A stretch of 64,000 bases of DNA from Woeseiaceae bacterium (GTDB lineage: Bacteria; Pseudomonadota; Gammaproteobacteria; Steroidobacterales; Woeseiaceae): assembly GCA_021773055.1 (NCBI GenBank), contig JAJFKV010000017.1, forward strand, positions 1 to 64,000, written 5' to 3'. The position numbers and the translations under genes are program-made. The notes under the pieces were generated by a model, which had not been told where the DNA came from, did no database searches, and saw only the letters and a list, made by a program, of their open reading frames with translations. Below are positions 41,732 to 51,711 of the stretch, one piece after another. Each line of letters begins with the position of its first letter. Position 1 is the first letter of the stretch.

Positions 41732-42505
41732 TCAGACACCGATCAGTGTTTTCAAAAAGCGCCGCGGGTCTTCGCCCTTTTCCAGAACCTCCACCAACGC
41801 CGAACCAACAATTGCGCCAGCCGCGTGCTCACCGACGGCCGCCACATCTGCCGGCGCCCTGATTCCGAATCCTGCACACACCGGTATCCTGGAGAATGAG
41901 GCGACTTTGTCGAGGTAGTCCGTTAGATCTGACGGCAGGCCGACATCACCACCGGTAATTCCAGTAATGGTCACTGCATAGACAAATCCACGTGACGCCT
42001 CACAAAGCATCTTGAGCCGAACGTCCGGTGTTGCCGGTGTCACAAGCTGGATAAGTCCCAGCTCCTTTGCTTCGAGTGCAGCGCGAATATCGGTGCTTTC
42101 TTCAAATGGCAGGTCGGGGACAATGAATCCACAAACGCCTGCTGCAAGTGCTCGCTCGGCTAAAGCGTCATAGCCAAACGCGAGCAACGGATTCAGGTAC
42201 GACATCATTACCAGCGGCGCATCTATCTCGCCTCGCACGGTATCAAGCTGATCGAAGATCCACTTCAGGCTCACGCCTTTTTGCAGGGCGATGAAACTGG
42301 ACCGCTGGATCGTCATGCCGTCAGCCATCGGATCTGAGAACGGGATTCCGAGCTCGACAACGTCGCCGATTGACGCAACCGCCTTTAAGGTCGCGATGAA
42401 ATCAGTGGGCTCGGGATAGCCTGCCGTAATGAACGGAACCAATGCCGGCCGACCCGACTCTTTCGCCGCGCTGATCGCCGCACCCAATCGCTCATGTGCG
42501 CTCAT
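41732..42505 (-). CDS. trpA: Tryptophan synthase alpha chain
   Basis: 257 residues. Family motifs VPFITAGYP, ELGIPFSDPMADG (catalytic Glu and Asp), GVCGFIVPDLPFEE and TITGITGG are present. It cleaves indole-3-glycerol phosphate to indole, passed by tunnel to TrpB. Last gene of the operon, overlapping trpB by four bases. No clear terminator lies in the seven bases before the convergent GGDEF gene. Confidence 0.97.
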   Translation of the reverse strand: MSAHERLGAAISAAKESGRPALVPFITAGYPEPTDFIATLKAVASIGDVVELGIPFSDPMADGMTIQRSSFIALQKGVSLKWIFDQLDTVRGEIDAPLVMMSYLNPLLAFGYDALAERALAAGVCGFIVPDLPFEESTDIRAALEAKELGLIQLVTPATPDVRLKMLCEASRGFVYAVTITGITGGDVGLPSDLTDYLDKVASFSRIPVCAGFGIRAPADVAAVGEHAAGAIVGSALVEVLEKGEDPRRFLKTLIGV

Positions 42506-43743
42506 GACCGAATCCTCGCAGGAAGCTTCGTCAGCGTGGGCATGTCTTTGTCACCGCGACCCGAATTGCCGATGAGTATGCGCTTGCCTGGATTCTGCTT
42601 CGCATAGTCGCGTGCAGCGGCATAAGCATGTGCCGTTTCCAGGGCCGTCAGTATGCCTTCTGTCGCACACAACTCTTCGAGCGCCTCGAGCGCCTCATCG
42701 TCTCGCGCCGAAATGTATTTCACTCGCCCCGTTGCTTGCAATAAGGCATGTTCCGGCCCGACACCGGAATAGTCGAGGCCAGCTGATACCGAGTGTGTTT
42801 CCTGAACCTGCCCATCGTCATCCTGCAAAATAATGGTATATGCGCCCTGCAGCACACCGGGCGTTCCGGTGGCGAGCGTCGCTGCATTCTGGCCCAGCCC
42901 ATCGCCCGTGCCGCCCGCTTCGACGCCGATAAGCTCGATATCGTCGCCAAGCAACGGATGAAAAAGACCGATAGCGTTCGAGCCACCACCGACGCAGGCG
43001 AATGCAACGTCCGGCAATCCGCCGGCCTGGTCGAGCATTTGCTGTCGCGCTTCCTGCCCGATCACCGATTGCAGTTCGCGCACCAGATACGGATAAGGAT
43101 GTGCGCCGACCGCAGAACCCAGCAGGTAGTAAATGCCGTTAGGGTCGGTTACCCATTCGCGCATCGCTTCGTCGATCGCCGCGCGCAAGGTTTTGTCGCC
43201 CGTTTCGACCGCGATGACGTCCGCCCCCAGTCTGCGGATGCGATCCACGTTGGGTGCCTGACGTTCCATATCAACGGCGCCCATGTAGACGCTGCAGGAA
43301 AGACCCACTCGTGCGCAAGCGGCGGCCGAAGCGACGCCATGCTGTCCTGCGCCGGTTTCTGCGATGACTCGTTTTGCGCCAAGCCGCTTTGCGAGCAAGG
43401 CCTGACCAATCGCATTGTTTATTTTGTGTGCGCCCGTATGCGCGAGATCCTCGCGCTTGATCCAGACCTCGGCACCCCAGGCCTTGCTGAGCTGCGGGGC
43501 AAAAGTCAGCGCTGTCGGGCGGCCAACCCACTCGCGTAGCTCTTTCTTAAATTCTGTCTGAAACGCCGCGTCATGAAGGTATTCCTTCACGCCGAGCTCC
43601 AGTCGATCAAATGCCGGCACCAGTGTCTCTGGTACGTAGCGACCACCGAATGGGCCGAAACGGCCGCGAGCGTCTGGCATATCGCCTTTGATGGCTGCAT
43701 CCAGAAGCTGTTGCGCTTCGTCCGCAGCAAACAGTGTGCTCAT
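42502..43743 (-). CDS. trpB: Tryptophan synthase beta chain
   Basis: 413 residues. GRFGPFGGRYVPETL near the N-terminus, PLP lysine in HTGAHKINNAIGQ, ETGAGQHGVASA and phosphate-binding GGGSNAIG are all present. PLP enzyme that joins indole and serine. Four-base overlap with trpF upstream. Confidence 0.98.
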   Translation of the reverse strand: MSTLFAADEAQQLLDAAIKGDMPDARGRFGPFGGRYVPETLVPAFDRLELGVKEYLHDAAFQTEFKKELREWVGRPTALTFAPQLSKAWGAEVWIKREDLAHTGAHKINNAIGQALLAKRLGAKRVIAETGAGQHGVASAAACARVGLSCSVYMGAVDMERQAPNVDRIRRLGADVIAVETGDKTLRAAIDEAMREWVTDPNGIYYLLGSAVGAHPYPYLVRELQSVIGQEARQQMLDQAGGLPDVAFACVGGGSNAIGLFHPLLGDDIELIGVEAGGTGDGLGQNAATLATGTPGVLQGAYTIILQDDDGQVQETHSVSAGLDYSGVGPEHALLQATGRVKYISARDDEALEALEELCATEGILTALETAHAYAAARDYAKQNPGKRILIGNSGRGDKDMPTLTKLPARIRS

Positions 43744-44333
43744 AAAGTTTTCTCCGCAGCTTTTGCTGCACTCACGAATTTATCGATCAACCGGACATTC
43801 TTCTGTCCGGGTGCGGATTCCACCGCGCTCGAAACATCAACCCCGAAGGGCCGGACGGTTGCGATAGCCTCCGCAACGTTGTCGGCGGCAAGTCCGCCCG
43901 CAAGGATCATATTGCCTTTGCGGGCTATATCTGCGGCACGCAGCCAGTCGACGGGTTCGCCGTGACCGCTCTTTTGGCCTTCGTAAAGATAAGTCTGTCG
44001 AGACTCTGGTGGAGTGTGACCCTCTCTGTATACCGGCCATTGCTCGACTGAGTCGGGCATATCAAGTGTCGCGAAATCTGCCGCATCGGTTTGCAATATA
44101 TCGGGAGCAAATTTTCGCAGGACATCCTGCCACTCCTCGTTTGTCGGGTGCAACATCACGGCAACACGTTTGACATGAGAGGGCACGTCCGCGCTGATTG
44201 TTGCCGCCTCCGTCGGTGCTATTCGCCGTACCGAATCGGCGAATACAAAACCAACCGCATCGGCGCCTGCGGCGACCGCCGCCTGCACATGTTCTGAGCT
44301 CCTGAGGCCGCAGATTTTTACAAGAACGCTCAT
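43740..44333 (-). CDS. trpF: Phosphoribosylanthranilate isomerase
   Basis: 197 residues. KICGLRS with the catalytic Cys, AVGFVFADSVRRI, LAGGLAADNV and GVDVSSAVESAPGQKN are diagnostic. It is a separate gene rather than fused to trpC as in enteric bacteria. Four-base overlaps on both sides. Confidence 0.96.
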   Translation of the reverse strand: MSVLVKICGLRSSEHVQAAVAAGADAVGFVFADSVRRIAPTEAATISADVPSHVKRVAVMLHPTNEEWQDVLRKFAPDILQTDAADFATLDMPDSVEQWPVYREGHTPPESRQTYLYEGQKSGHGEPVDWLRAADIARKGNMILAGGLAADNVAEAIATVRPFGVDVSSAVESAPGQKNVRLIDKFVSAAKAAEKTL

Positions 44334-45142
44334 GCCATCGTTCCGGCTTCGCGCATGGCGGTAACCAGGGCCCCGGGGTCGTCATCGCGCATCAATGCAG
44401 TACCAACGAGCGCCACTCCATAACCCAAGCGGGCAACGCGGGCAGCGTCATCGGGAACCAGCAAACCACTCTCGGCCACGCAGCATGCGTTCGGCAATGC
44501 AGGTGCCAGATTTACAAGTCGATCCGGATCAACTTCCAGCGTTCTCAGGTTGCGTGTGTTCACACCAATGAGCAACTGTCCGCTCGCTGCTTTGTCCTGG
44601 TCAATCGCATTATCGAGTAATCGAGATGAACGATGCAGGTCGTCTTCATCGAATGACTCCAGCAATACGAACAGGCTATGCTCCCACGCGCAATCGAGCA
44701 TTTCGCGCAACTTGCTGTCCGTGAGCATCGCAGTGATCAGCAATACTCCGCTCGCCCCGGCTTTTCGCGCTTCGAGAATCTGTACGGGTTCGACCAGAAA
44801 GTCCTTACGCATGACGGGTGTACCGGGAACTGCCGCGACTACGGCCTCAAGATGTGCCAGCTCGCCGTCAAAGCGACTGGGCTCCGTGAGCACCGATATC
44901 GCGGCGGCACCGCCTGCCGCGTACGATCGCGCTCGGGAGCTGCGGTCACTGGCACCGGAATTGTTGGTCGTTTTGAGGGCGCCCTCGGCGGGCGAACGAT
45001 CTTTGATCTCCGCGATAACGTCAAACGTGCCAAGCTGCAACGGCAGCGCCGGCTTGTCGAAATCAGCGGAACAAAACGATGACGATACAGCCGCCGCTCT
45101 TCTGGCGCTGTGAGTCGCCATGGATTGCAGAAAATCGCTCAT
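44330..45142 (-). CDS. trpC: Indole-3-glycerol phosphate synthase
   Basis: 270 residues. EIKDRSPAEG (catalytic Lys region), MRKDFLVEPVQI and IGVNTRNLRTLEV (TIM-barrel phosphate and active-site loops) are present. It closes the indole ring. Overlaps trpD and trpF by four bases each. Confidence 0.96.
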   Translation of the reverse strand: MSDFLQSMATHSARRAAAVSSSFCSADFDKPALPLQLGTFDVIAEIKDRSPAEGALKTTNNSGASDRSSRARSYAAGGAAAISVLTEPSRFDGELAHLEAVVAAVPGTPVMRKDFLVEPVQILEARKAGASGVLLITAMLTDSKLREMLDCAWEHSLFVLLESFDEDDLHRSSRLLDNAIDQDKAASGQLLIGVNTRNLRTLEVDPDRLVNLAPALPNACCVAESGLLVPDDAARVARLGYGVALVGTALMRDDDPGALVTAMREAGTMA

Positions 45143-46167
45143 TCGCTATCGAAATGCTTTCGCAGTGCCGCAAGAAAGGTCGCGGCTTTACCATCATCGA
45201 TTGCGGCTGCGGCCTGCGCGACGCCGTCTTTGGCATCTTTTGCCAGACCCTGCACTTCGAGAACCAACGACGTACCCATCAGCAGGGCATCACGATGCGG
45301 GCCTTTGTCGTCGCCCGTGAATACCCGCACCAGTTCTTTGGCATTGTGCTCCGCGTTACCGCCTTCGAGTTCCTGTGGCTCGCAGCGCGTCAGCCCGTAG
45401 TCTTCCGGGCTGCGTTTACTTTCGGTGACTTTGCCTGGCGTTACATCGTATAGCCAGAAATCACCCGCCGGTGTCGCCTCATCCCAGCCCGGCTCGCCAT
45501 GCACGACAAACGCACGCTCAAGTGGCATGCCAGACAAGGTATCCGCCATCAACCTGGCGGCGTCATTACTGTACGCGCCTATCAACTGAAACGGTGGCGC
45601 GGCAGGATTGGTCAACGGTCCGAGAACATTGAAAACGGTGCGTACCGCGAGCGCGCCGCGAATGGGCACAACGGCCTTCATCGCCGGATGATAGGCCGGC
45701 GCAAACAAAAAAGTGAAGCCGGTGGCCGCGAGGCAAGCGACCGCTTGCTGCTCGTGCAGCGGCAAAGGTACACCAAGGCTCTCGAGCATGTCGGCACTGC
45801 CAGAGCGGCTCGAAACCGAGCGATTGCCGTGCTTGACGACGCGTGATCCGCAGGCCGCGGCGAGCAATCCCGTACCTGTCGACAAGTTGAGGCTGCCAGA
45901 GCCATCGCCACCAGTACCAACGGTATCGACGGTGGGCGCACCGTCGGGTATTTCCGGATGTACGGCCAGCTCTCGCATCGCCGTGGCAAAACCGCGAATC
46001 TCGTCCGACGTCTCGCCTTTCGCCCTCAGTCCGGCCAACAGGCCACCGGCCAGCGCTGCCGGCAAGTCACCGTCTGCCAACCTGTGCATCAACTCGTAAG
46101 CCTGCATCTCAGTGAGGTTTTTGCCGCAAAGCAGCCTGTCGAGTAGCGCGCTATATGCTTTGCTCAT
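45139..46167 (-). CDS. trpD: Anthranilate phosphoribosyltransferase
   Basis: 342 residues. [18 protein letters not shown] (PRPP loop) and [15 protein letters not shown] are the family signatures. It transfers phosphoribose from PRPP to anthranilate. Four-base overlaps with trpG and trpC. Confidence 0.97.
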   Translation of the reverse strand: MSKAYSALLDRLLCGKNLTEMQAYELMHRLADGDLPAALAGGLLAGLRAKGETSDEIRGFATAMRELAVHPEIPDGAPTVDTVGTGGDGSGSLNLSTGTGLLAAACGSRVVKHGNRSVSSRSGSADMLESLGVPLPLHEQQAVACLAATGFTFLFAPAYHPAMKAVVPIRGALAVRTVFNVLGPLTNPAAPPFQLIGAYSNDAARLMADTLSGMPLERAFVVHGEPGWDEATPAGDFWLYDVTPGKVTESKRSPEDYGLTRCEPQELEGGNAEHNAKELVRVFTGDDKGPHRDALLMGTSLVLEVQGLAKDAKDGVAQAAAAIDDGKAATFLAALRKHFDSE

Positions 46168-46760
46168 GTCGTTTGTCGCATGAAGTTGCTCATTAACGTA
46201 TCCCCCTCTGGCGTCAGCACACTCTCCGGGTGAAACTGCACGCCCTCGATCTGCAGAGACTTGTGCCGTACCCCCATGATCACTCCATCATCCGTTTCGG
46301 CGGTCACTTCCAGCGTGTCCGGCAGCGATTCAGTCGCGGCGCACAGGGAGTGGTAACGACCCACTTCGAATGGTTGCGAGATACCTTCAAATACGGTCTT
46401 TCCATCGTGCCTGATCGCGGATGTTTTGCCATGCATCAGGCGCTCTGCCCGCACTATCTCACCACCTTGTTGTTGTACGATGCTTTGATGCCCCAGGCAC
46501 ACTCCCAGCACCGGCACCTTGCCAGCAAACGTGGCGATCATCTCGAGTGACACGCCCGCGTCTTCGGGTCTGCCGGGCCCCGGCGATATCACGAGATGTG
46601 TCGGCGAGAGTGCGAGCCCTTCATCGACATTTATCATGTCGTTTCGATAGACCAGCACTTCCGCCCCGCGGGCGGCAAATGCCTGCACCAGGTTGTAGGT
46701 AAACGAATCGTAATTATCGATCAACAACATACGTACATGATCGAATGATTTGTCGGCCAT
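46164..46760 (-). CDS. trpG: Anthranilate synthase component II (glutamine amidotransferase)
   Basis: 198 residues. [26 protein letters not shown], nucleophile Cys in GVCLGHQSI and the His-Glu pair in [11 protein letters not shown] are intact. It supplies ammonia to TrpE. Its ATG overlaps the trpE stop by one base (TAATG). Confidence 0.97.
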   Translation of the reverse strand: MADKSFDHVRMLLIDNYDSFTYNLVQAFAARGAEVLVYRNDMINVDEGLALSPTHLVISPGPGRPEDAGVSLEMIATFAGKVPVLGVCLGHQSIVQQQGGEIVRAERLMHGKTSAIRHDGKTVFEGISQPFEVGRYHSLCAATESLPDTLEVTAETDDGVIMGVRHKSLQIEGVQFHPESVLTPEGDTLMSNFMRQTT

Positions 46761-48142
46761 TACAGTCCTCCCTCGGCGATCTCGAGGGCGCGCCTTAATA
46801 TGGCACTCTTTGCCAGCACTTCCTGATATTCCTTGGCAGGATGCGAATCGGCAACAATACCGGCACCGGCCTGAAAACTGTACTCGCCGTCAGCGAAGAC
46901 CAGCGTACGAATCGTGATCGCCTGATCCATATCACCGCTAAGACCGAAGTAGCCCGCTGTCCCTGCGTATAAACCACGACCCACTTGCTCCATCTCCTCG
47001 ATAATCTGCATGGCTCTGACTTTGGGTGCACCAACCAGCGTGCCAGCGGGAAAGCTTGCGGCAAACAGGTCGAACTGATCAAACTCCGCGGCCAGTTCTC
47101 CCTGTACACCGCTAACGATGTGCATTACATGACTGTAACGCTCGATGGCTCGATAAGGCTCAACATGCACCGACCCTGCGCTAGCGACGCGTCCCAAATC
47201 ATTGCGGGCGAGATCCACAAGCATTACATGCTCCGCCGCTTCCTTGGGATCGGCGAGCAGGGCCTTTTCATTCGCATCATCTTCGTCCCGCGTGGCGCCG
47301 CGCGGCAAGGTTCCTGCGATCGGCCGTAGTGACGCGGTCTTGCCATTCAGCTTTACGAGAGCCTCCGGCGAAGAACCGACTACCTGCAGGTCATCGAAGT
47401 CGAAAAAGAACATGTACGGCGAAGGATTGAGCAAGCGCAGGGCGCGATATACCTCGAAGGGCGGCACATCTGTTTTGCCGCGAAACAGTATGGACAAGAC
47501 AATCTGGTAGATATCGCCGGACGCGATGTACTCCTTACACGCATTTACGCGCACGGCATACTCTTCCTCAGTGAGGCTGGCCTCGGCCGGGGAAACTGAC
47601 ACGTCTTCCGCTGCCGCCGGAATGGCACCACGCAGCAGTTGAATGACCTCGGATCTTAGTCGCTGGCGTTCTTTTTCCGGGCCATCGTGTAACAACGCTA
47701 CTCGACGGGTCAGATGATCGAAAACCAGCAGAGACTCCGGCGCAACAAACGCCGCATCCGGCACGCTGGATTGTTTCTCTGTATCCACTGGTAATTTCTC
47801 GAACAAGCGCACGACGTCATAGCCCGACACTCCCACCAGGCCACCCGCAAAGGGCAGGCCATCATCAGGTTGCGGCCGTGGTGCTATCTCAAGGGCCCGG
47901 CGCAGGGCTTGCAGGTACTGCTGCTGATTCTCCGGGCGCGCTTCTTTCTTGCCATCAATCCGGAGTGACGCCGCATCCATACGCACTTCGACGGCATCGC
48001 CGAAACCCAGGAACGAATAACGCGCCAGGCGTTCGCCACCTTCGACGCTCTCAAGCAGAAAACGCGGCCGTAATGACCCCAGTTTCAGGTACGCCGATAC
48101 CGGGGTGTCCAGATCGGCGGCTATGTCGAAGGGTGCTTGCAT
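46760..48142 (-). CDS. trpE: Anthranilate synthase component I
   Basis: 460 residues, a little shorter than most TrpE. The feedback-site region [10 protein letters not shown] is present near the N-terminus. The chorismate-binding core shows [44 protein letters not shown] and [11 protein letters not shown]. First structural gene of trpEGDCFBA, under leader/attenuator control. Confidence 0.97.
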   Translation of the reverse strand: MQAPFDIAADLDTPVSAYLKLGSLRPRFLLESVEGGERLARYSFLGFGDAVEVRMDAASLRIDGKKEARPENQQQYLQALRRALEIAPRPQPDDGLPFAGGLVGVSGYDVVRLFEKLPVDTEKQSSVPDAAFVAPESLLVFDHLTRRVALLHDGPEKERQRLRSEVIQLLRGAIPAAAEDVSVSPAEASLTEEEYAVRVNACKEYIASGDIYQIVLSILFRGKTDVPPFEVYRALRLLNPSPYMFFFDFDDLQVVGSSPEALVKLNGKTASLRPIAGTLPRGATRDEDDANEKALLADPKEAAEHVMLVDLARNDLGRVASAGSVHVEPYRAIERYSHVMHIVSGVQGELAAEFDQFDLFAASFPAGTLVGAPKVRAMQIIEEMEQVGRGLYAGTAGYFGLSGDMDQAITIRTLVFADGEYSFQAGAGIVADSHPAKEYQEVLAKSAILRRALEIAEGGL

Positions 48143-48211
48143 GTGCTTTGAACCTCTTTATTTCGTGCTCAGGGCGCGCTCCTACGATACATTGGCGGAG
48201 CGCCGCCCAAC

Positions 48212-48248
48212 GAAAAAAGCCCATCCCTGTTTTGTGCAGAGATGGGCT
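48212..48248 (-). terminator. trp attenuator
   Basis: Stem AGCCCATC(T)CTG / CAGGGATGGGCT with a short loop, followed by TTTTTT on the reverse strand, lying between the leader peptide stop and trpE (70 bp before its start). This is the expected attenuation terminator. An alternative antiterminator pairing was not resolved by eye. Confidence 0.88.
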
Positions 48249-48275
48249 CTTGATTTTCTTTGCTCTTGAATTACG

Positions 48276-48338
48276 TTAGCCGACAACCCCCTCTTGTGTG
48301 GGCTGCCACCACCAGTTGTTGATAGCTCGACTATTCAT
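48276..48338 (-). CDS. trpL: trp leader peptide (three Trp codons in a row)
   Basis: 20 residues, MNSRAINN-WWW-QPTQEGVVG, with three consecutive UGG codons followed 27 nt later by the stop. It sits between the trp promoter and the attenuator, the classic arrangement for tryptophan-sensed attenuation. Too short for normal gene calling. The first AUG is so near the -10 box that the transcript is probably leaderless. Confidence 0.9.
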   Translation of the reverse strand: MNSRAINNWWWQPTQEGVVG

Positions 48339-48374
48339 GCGGACGAGTATTACCGTCGCTACCGCCAGCGTCAA
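48339..48374 (-). promoter_or_regulatory. Sigma-70-like promoter of the trp operon
   Basis: TTGACG (48,369-48,374) and TAATAC (48,347-48,352) with a 16-bp spacer on the reverse strand. The -10 box ends eight bases before the trpL AUG, so transcription should start at or within one or two bases of it. No clear TrpR operator match was seen. Confidence 0.72.
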
Positions 48375-48386
48375 GCGCCGCAAAAG

Positions 48387-50225
48387 TTACAACTGATACA
48401 ACATCGGCAGGATGATCGAGAACCCAACCCACATGATAAGCGTCAACGGGATACCGACACGCAGGAAGTCGGCGAACTTGTAACCACCAGCACTCATGAC
48501 GAGCAGGTTGGTCTGATAACCATATGGCGTCGCGAAACTCATATTGGCGCCGAACAATACTGCGAGAATGAACGGTTCCGGGCTGACGCCGAGTTGTTGC
48601 GCAATACTGATAGCGATCGGCGTGCCGATGGCTGCCGCCGCGTTATTGGACACAATATTGGTCATGATCGTCATCAGCAGCATGAAGGCGCTCAATATCA
48701 TTGGTGCTGGTAAGCCGGACGCAACATTGACAAAACTGACGGCGAGATAGTCCGCCATTCCTGTGCCCATCAGGGCCTTACCCAAAGCCAGTGCGGCCAC
48801 AATAATCATGATGACCGGAATCGATAGCGCACTTGCAGCGTCACGCCATGCAAGACAGCCGGTTGCGATCATGAAACCAAGGCCCAGTATCGCGCTGACC
48901 GAAATAGGCAGGACACCAAGAGCAGCCAGCAATACAACTCCGCCCATGATGGTCAGTGCGCGCTTGGCATGATGTGTCTGCGGCAGGTTTGTTGTGCCAT
49001 CGAGCACCAGCATCGAGCCACTTTCCTTGAGATTGGTGATTGCCTCACCGCTGCCCTGAACCAGCAATACGTCACCCGCTCGCAGACGAATCAGGTTCAG
49101 GTCGCCTGTCACTTGCGAACTTGGAGTGCGTGCCCGGTGCAATGCCAGTGGCAACAGGCCATAGCTGTTACTGAACCTGGCGGCGGCAAGGCTGCGTAAA
49201 TGCAGTGGCGACCCACGAGTAACCACCACTTCGGCAAGTTGTTGCCCCTCGGCCTGCAGCGGCGTCTCCTCATCGACCGGATGTTCGTTGTCGGAAATAT
49301 TGAATAGCGTCGCGCCCAGCAGTTGCTCGTAGTGCTTCAGGTTCTCGGGCGAATCCTTGACGAACAGTCTGTCGCCGGGCTGAATAACAACAGAGGGCAA
49401 CTTCGCGAGAAACAGCGACTCGGTGCGTTGAATTTTGTCGATACGCAGATTGCCGTCCGCTTTGGCAAGAACCTCGGACAGCGACCGGCCATCCGCAAAT
49501 CCACCCTCCTTGACATGTAACTGCGCGCTGAAAATGCGCGGTGACGTGTCTGCCATCGGCGGTGTGCGGTCGGGTAGCAATTTCGGTGCAACCAGCCACA
49601 GGAATAGCAAGCCAACGCCGCCCACTATGGCAACCGGCAGCACCCACTCGAACAGGCTGAATTCATGCTGGCCCATATCATGCGCGATACCAACAACCAG
49701 CAGGTTGGTGGAGGTACCAATGGTCGTGGACATGCCGCCAATGATCGTTGCAAGGCCCATCGGCAGCATCACTCCGGAGACCGGGAATTTTGCACGTAAA
49801 GAAGCGCCAACCAGTATCGGCATGAGCAACACAACGATCGGCGTGTTGTTCATGAATGCGCTAAGTATCGCGCCCGCCGTCAGCGTGGTCGCAAGTGCGA
49901 GTACCGGCCGGGTTGACCATGCTTTGCTGACGACGGTCGCCAGGGGCTGCAAAGCACCGGTCGTTTCCAGCGCTTTACCAACCATCATGAGCGCACAAAT
50001 TGCGATCAGTGCTTCGTTGCCAAATCCCGCGAAGAAATCGACCGGACCCAACACAACTTCGCCGGCTTTTTCGTAGGGTACGAGCTGAAACCCCGCCACC
50101 AGGATTATCAAAATGGCGAGCGATGATGACTCGAGAGGAATGTTATCGCGGGTAAACAGAATCAGCGCGACCACCGTTAAGGCGAGAACGGCTAATCCAT
50201 GTGCGTCAGGTGTGATTGCTTGCAA
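48387..50225 (-). CDS. SLC13/DASS-type permease with two RCK_C (TrkA_C) domains
   Basis: 612 residues. Membrane helices flank a central cytosolic region (about 215-400) containing two TrkA_C domains (for example KLPSVVIQPGDRLFVKD and LNLIRLRAGDVLLVQGSG). The transport signatures SAFMNNTPIVVLL, GTSTNLLV and TNIVSNNAAAAIGTPIA carry the Na+/substrate motifs SNT-like. Such proteins import sulfate, citrate or dicarboxylates; the substrate here is unclear. Its stop is 13 bp before the trp -35 box. Confidence 0.9.
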   Translation of the reverse strand: MQAITPDAHGLAVLALTVVALILFTRDNIPLESSSLAILIILVAGFQLVPYEKAGEVVLGPVDFFAGFGNEALIAICALMMVGKALETTGALQPLATVVSKAWSTRPVLALATTLTAGAILSAFMNNTPIVVLLMPILVGASLRAKFPVSGVMLPMGLATIIGGMSTTIGTSTNLLVVGIAHDMGQHEFSLFEWVLPVAIVGGVGLLFLWLVAPKLLPDRTPPMADTSPRIFSAQLHVKEGGFADGRSLSEVLAKADGNLRIDKIQRTESLFLAKLPSVVIQPGDRLFVKDSPENLKHYEQLLGATLFNISDNEHPVDEETPLQAEGQQLAEVVVTRGSPLHLRSLAAARFSNSYGLLPLALHRARTPSSQVTGDLNLIRLRAGDVLLVQGSGEAITNLKESGSMLVLDGTTNLPQTHHAKRALTIMGGVVLLAALGVLPISVSAILGLGFMIATGCLAWRDAASALSIPVIMIIVAALALGKALMGTGMADYLAVSFVNVASGLPAPMILSAFMLLMTIMTNIVSNNAAAAIGTPIAISIAQQLGVSPEPFILAVLFGANMSFATPYGYQTNLLVMSAGGYKFADFLRVGIPLTLIMWVGFSIILPMLYQL

Positions 50226-50283
50226 AGCATCCTCTCACTAAGCCTTCGCCGATTGCGGCGACGACCGTAAACGGTATCCTAAT

Positions 50284-51057
50284 CTACACCTGTTTCGCAA
50301 TGAGTTCGGCACCGCGATTGCTTTGCACTATCGCCGACACTCTCTTGTGGAAGCCTTTGAAATCATTCACATTCCAGTGCGAAATACTCATATCTCGCTG
50401 GAATGACAGCGAATCGGCGAATCGGGTAAGGGGCAGCAGGTCCATATAGCGCAAATCAGCCTGTTTTTGCCGAGGAAAAACGTCCCAGGGCGAAATTGTC
50501 GTGAGATTTCGGTGCCGAATTGCAACGTCCTGAACGGCCTTTTTCCAGCGCCGCCCCCAGGCCCGCGTTTGCTTCTTTTGCGTCACTAATGCGCCCGCTT
50601 CATCGAGTGCAGGACACCAGTTGCTGTGCCGGGCGAGCTGACGTGACCGATTGTGCAGGGTCAGGCAAGCCCACTCCGCGAGTTCCTCCATCTCCCGAAG
50701 CGTCCGCAAAGAGCCGGGGTCAGAGCCCTTTTTTTCGACGATGTCGCCCCAGCCACGCAGCGCGATCGCGAGGCGACGATTTAACCAGCTGTCATATTCG
50801 ATCAGTGGTTCCGTCCATTCCACCTGATCGTGCAGTCGATCGCCATCATCGACGCAAGCCTCAAGCGCAAGCTCTAGAGCGTCCACGGAAATGACCCCGG
50901 CGCTGTCCGTGTATTCCGCTATATCCAGTTGCAGCGGTATCCAAGCGGAGTGGCTGGGCACCGGCATACACACTTGGGGAGAAAAGTCGTTTGCCGCCTC
51001 CGCCGCTAGCAGGGGGCATGGGGAAGTCACGATCGCGGACGCAAGATAGAGATACAT
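50284..51057 (-). CDS. Protein of unknown function
   Basis: 257 residues, not recognised. The first 20 residues could be a weak signal peptide, but they lack a basic start. The rest is helical and Trp-rich (LAIALRGWGDIVEKK, ELAEWACLTLHNRSRQLARHS, AWGRRWKKAVQDVAIRH). ATG at 51,057 has no good ribosome site; ATG at 50,967 (MPVPSHSAW) is an alternative. It sits alone between the SLC13 transporter gene and yajQ, transcribed away from yajQ. Confidence 0.55.
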   Translation of the reverse strand: MYLYLASAIVTSPCPLLAAEAANDFSPQVCMPVPSHSAWIPLQLDIAEYTDSAGVISVDALELALEACVDDGDRLHDQVEWTEPLIEYDSWLNRRLAIALRGWGDIVEKKGSDPGSLRTLREMEELAEWACLTLHNRSRQLARHSNWCPALDEAGALVTQKKQTRAWGRRWKKAVQDVAIRHRNLTTISPWDVFPRQKQADLRYMDLLPLTRFADSLSFQRDMSISHWNVNDFKGFHKRVSAIVQSNRGAELIAKQV

Positions 51058-51210
51058 GGGCTCATCTTGCGATGACGCTACCGGATAGACCGTAAGCGTT
51101 ACTCGGCAACTTGTGCAGATTTCAGAATCCTAATGTCTTACAGGTCTGGCGTGAACATCAAAGCGGGTGTACCGTTCGCTTCATTTACTGCAGGAAAGAC
51201 AGGATCCAAC

Positions 51211-51693
51211 ATGCCCTCATTTGACGTTGTCAGCGACTTTGATTCCCACGAGGCCAATAACGGTGTCGATCAGGCGAATCGTGAAGTCAATACACGCTTT
51301 GATTTCAAGGGCACCGGCTCCAAGTACGAATTCGAGGAACAGGTTGTAACAATGACGACCCAGTCCGATTTTCAACTGCAGCAGATGCGCGACATCTTGC
51401 ACCAGAAACTATCCAAACGGGGTATCAACATCGCCTGCCTCGATGAACAGGAGGCGGAAGTCACCAACAATGGCGCCAGCCAGCAAATAATACTGCGCCG
51501 TGGCATCGACGCGGACCGAGCGAGGAAGCTGGTCAAGGAGATCAAGGCGGCAAAAATGAAAGTGCAGGCTGCGATTCAGGGTGACAAGCTGCGCATCAGT
51601 GGCAAGAAGCGCGATGACCTGCAAAACGTTATCGCCATGCTGAAGGAATTCGATATCGGCCTGCCACTGCAATACGAGAACTTCCGCGACTGA
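51211..51693 (+). CDS. yajQ: YajQ-family c-di-GMP / nucleotide-binding protein
   Basis: 160 residues from ATG 51,211 (AGGA six bases upstream). MPSFDVVSDFD start and REVNTRFDFKGT, LRRGIDADRARKLVKEIKAAKMKVQAAIQGDKLRISGKKRDDLQ-like core (conserved RISGKKRDDLQ) are diagnostic. In Xanthomonas YajQ binds c-di-GMP and acts on transcription; some relatives bind tRNA or GTP. It precedes ppc by 18 bp. Confidence 0.95.
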   Translation: MPSFDVVSDFDSHEANNGVDQANREVNTRFDFKGTGSKYEFEEQVVTMTTQSDFQLQQMRDILHQKLSKRGINIACLDEQEAEVTNNGASQQIILRRGIDADRARKLVKEIKAAKMKVQAAIQGDKLRISGKKRDDLQNVIAMLKEFDIGLPLQYENFRD

Positions 51694-51711
51694 TACGAAC
51701 GCTCCGCAATC

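Noticed and set aside
42793..43539. Forward-strand open frame of 248 codons
   Set aside because: Antisense to trpB, a certain gene; a product of high GC third positions.
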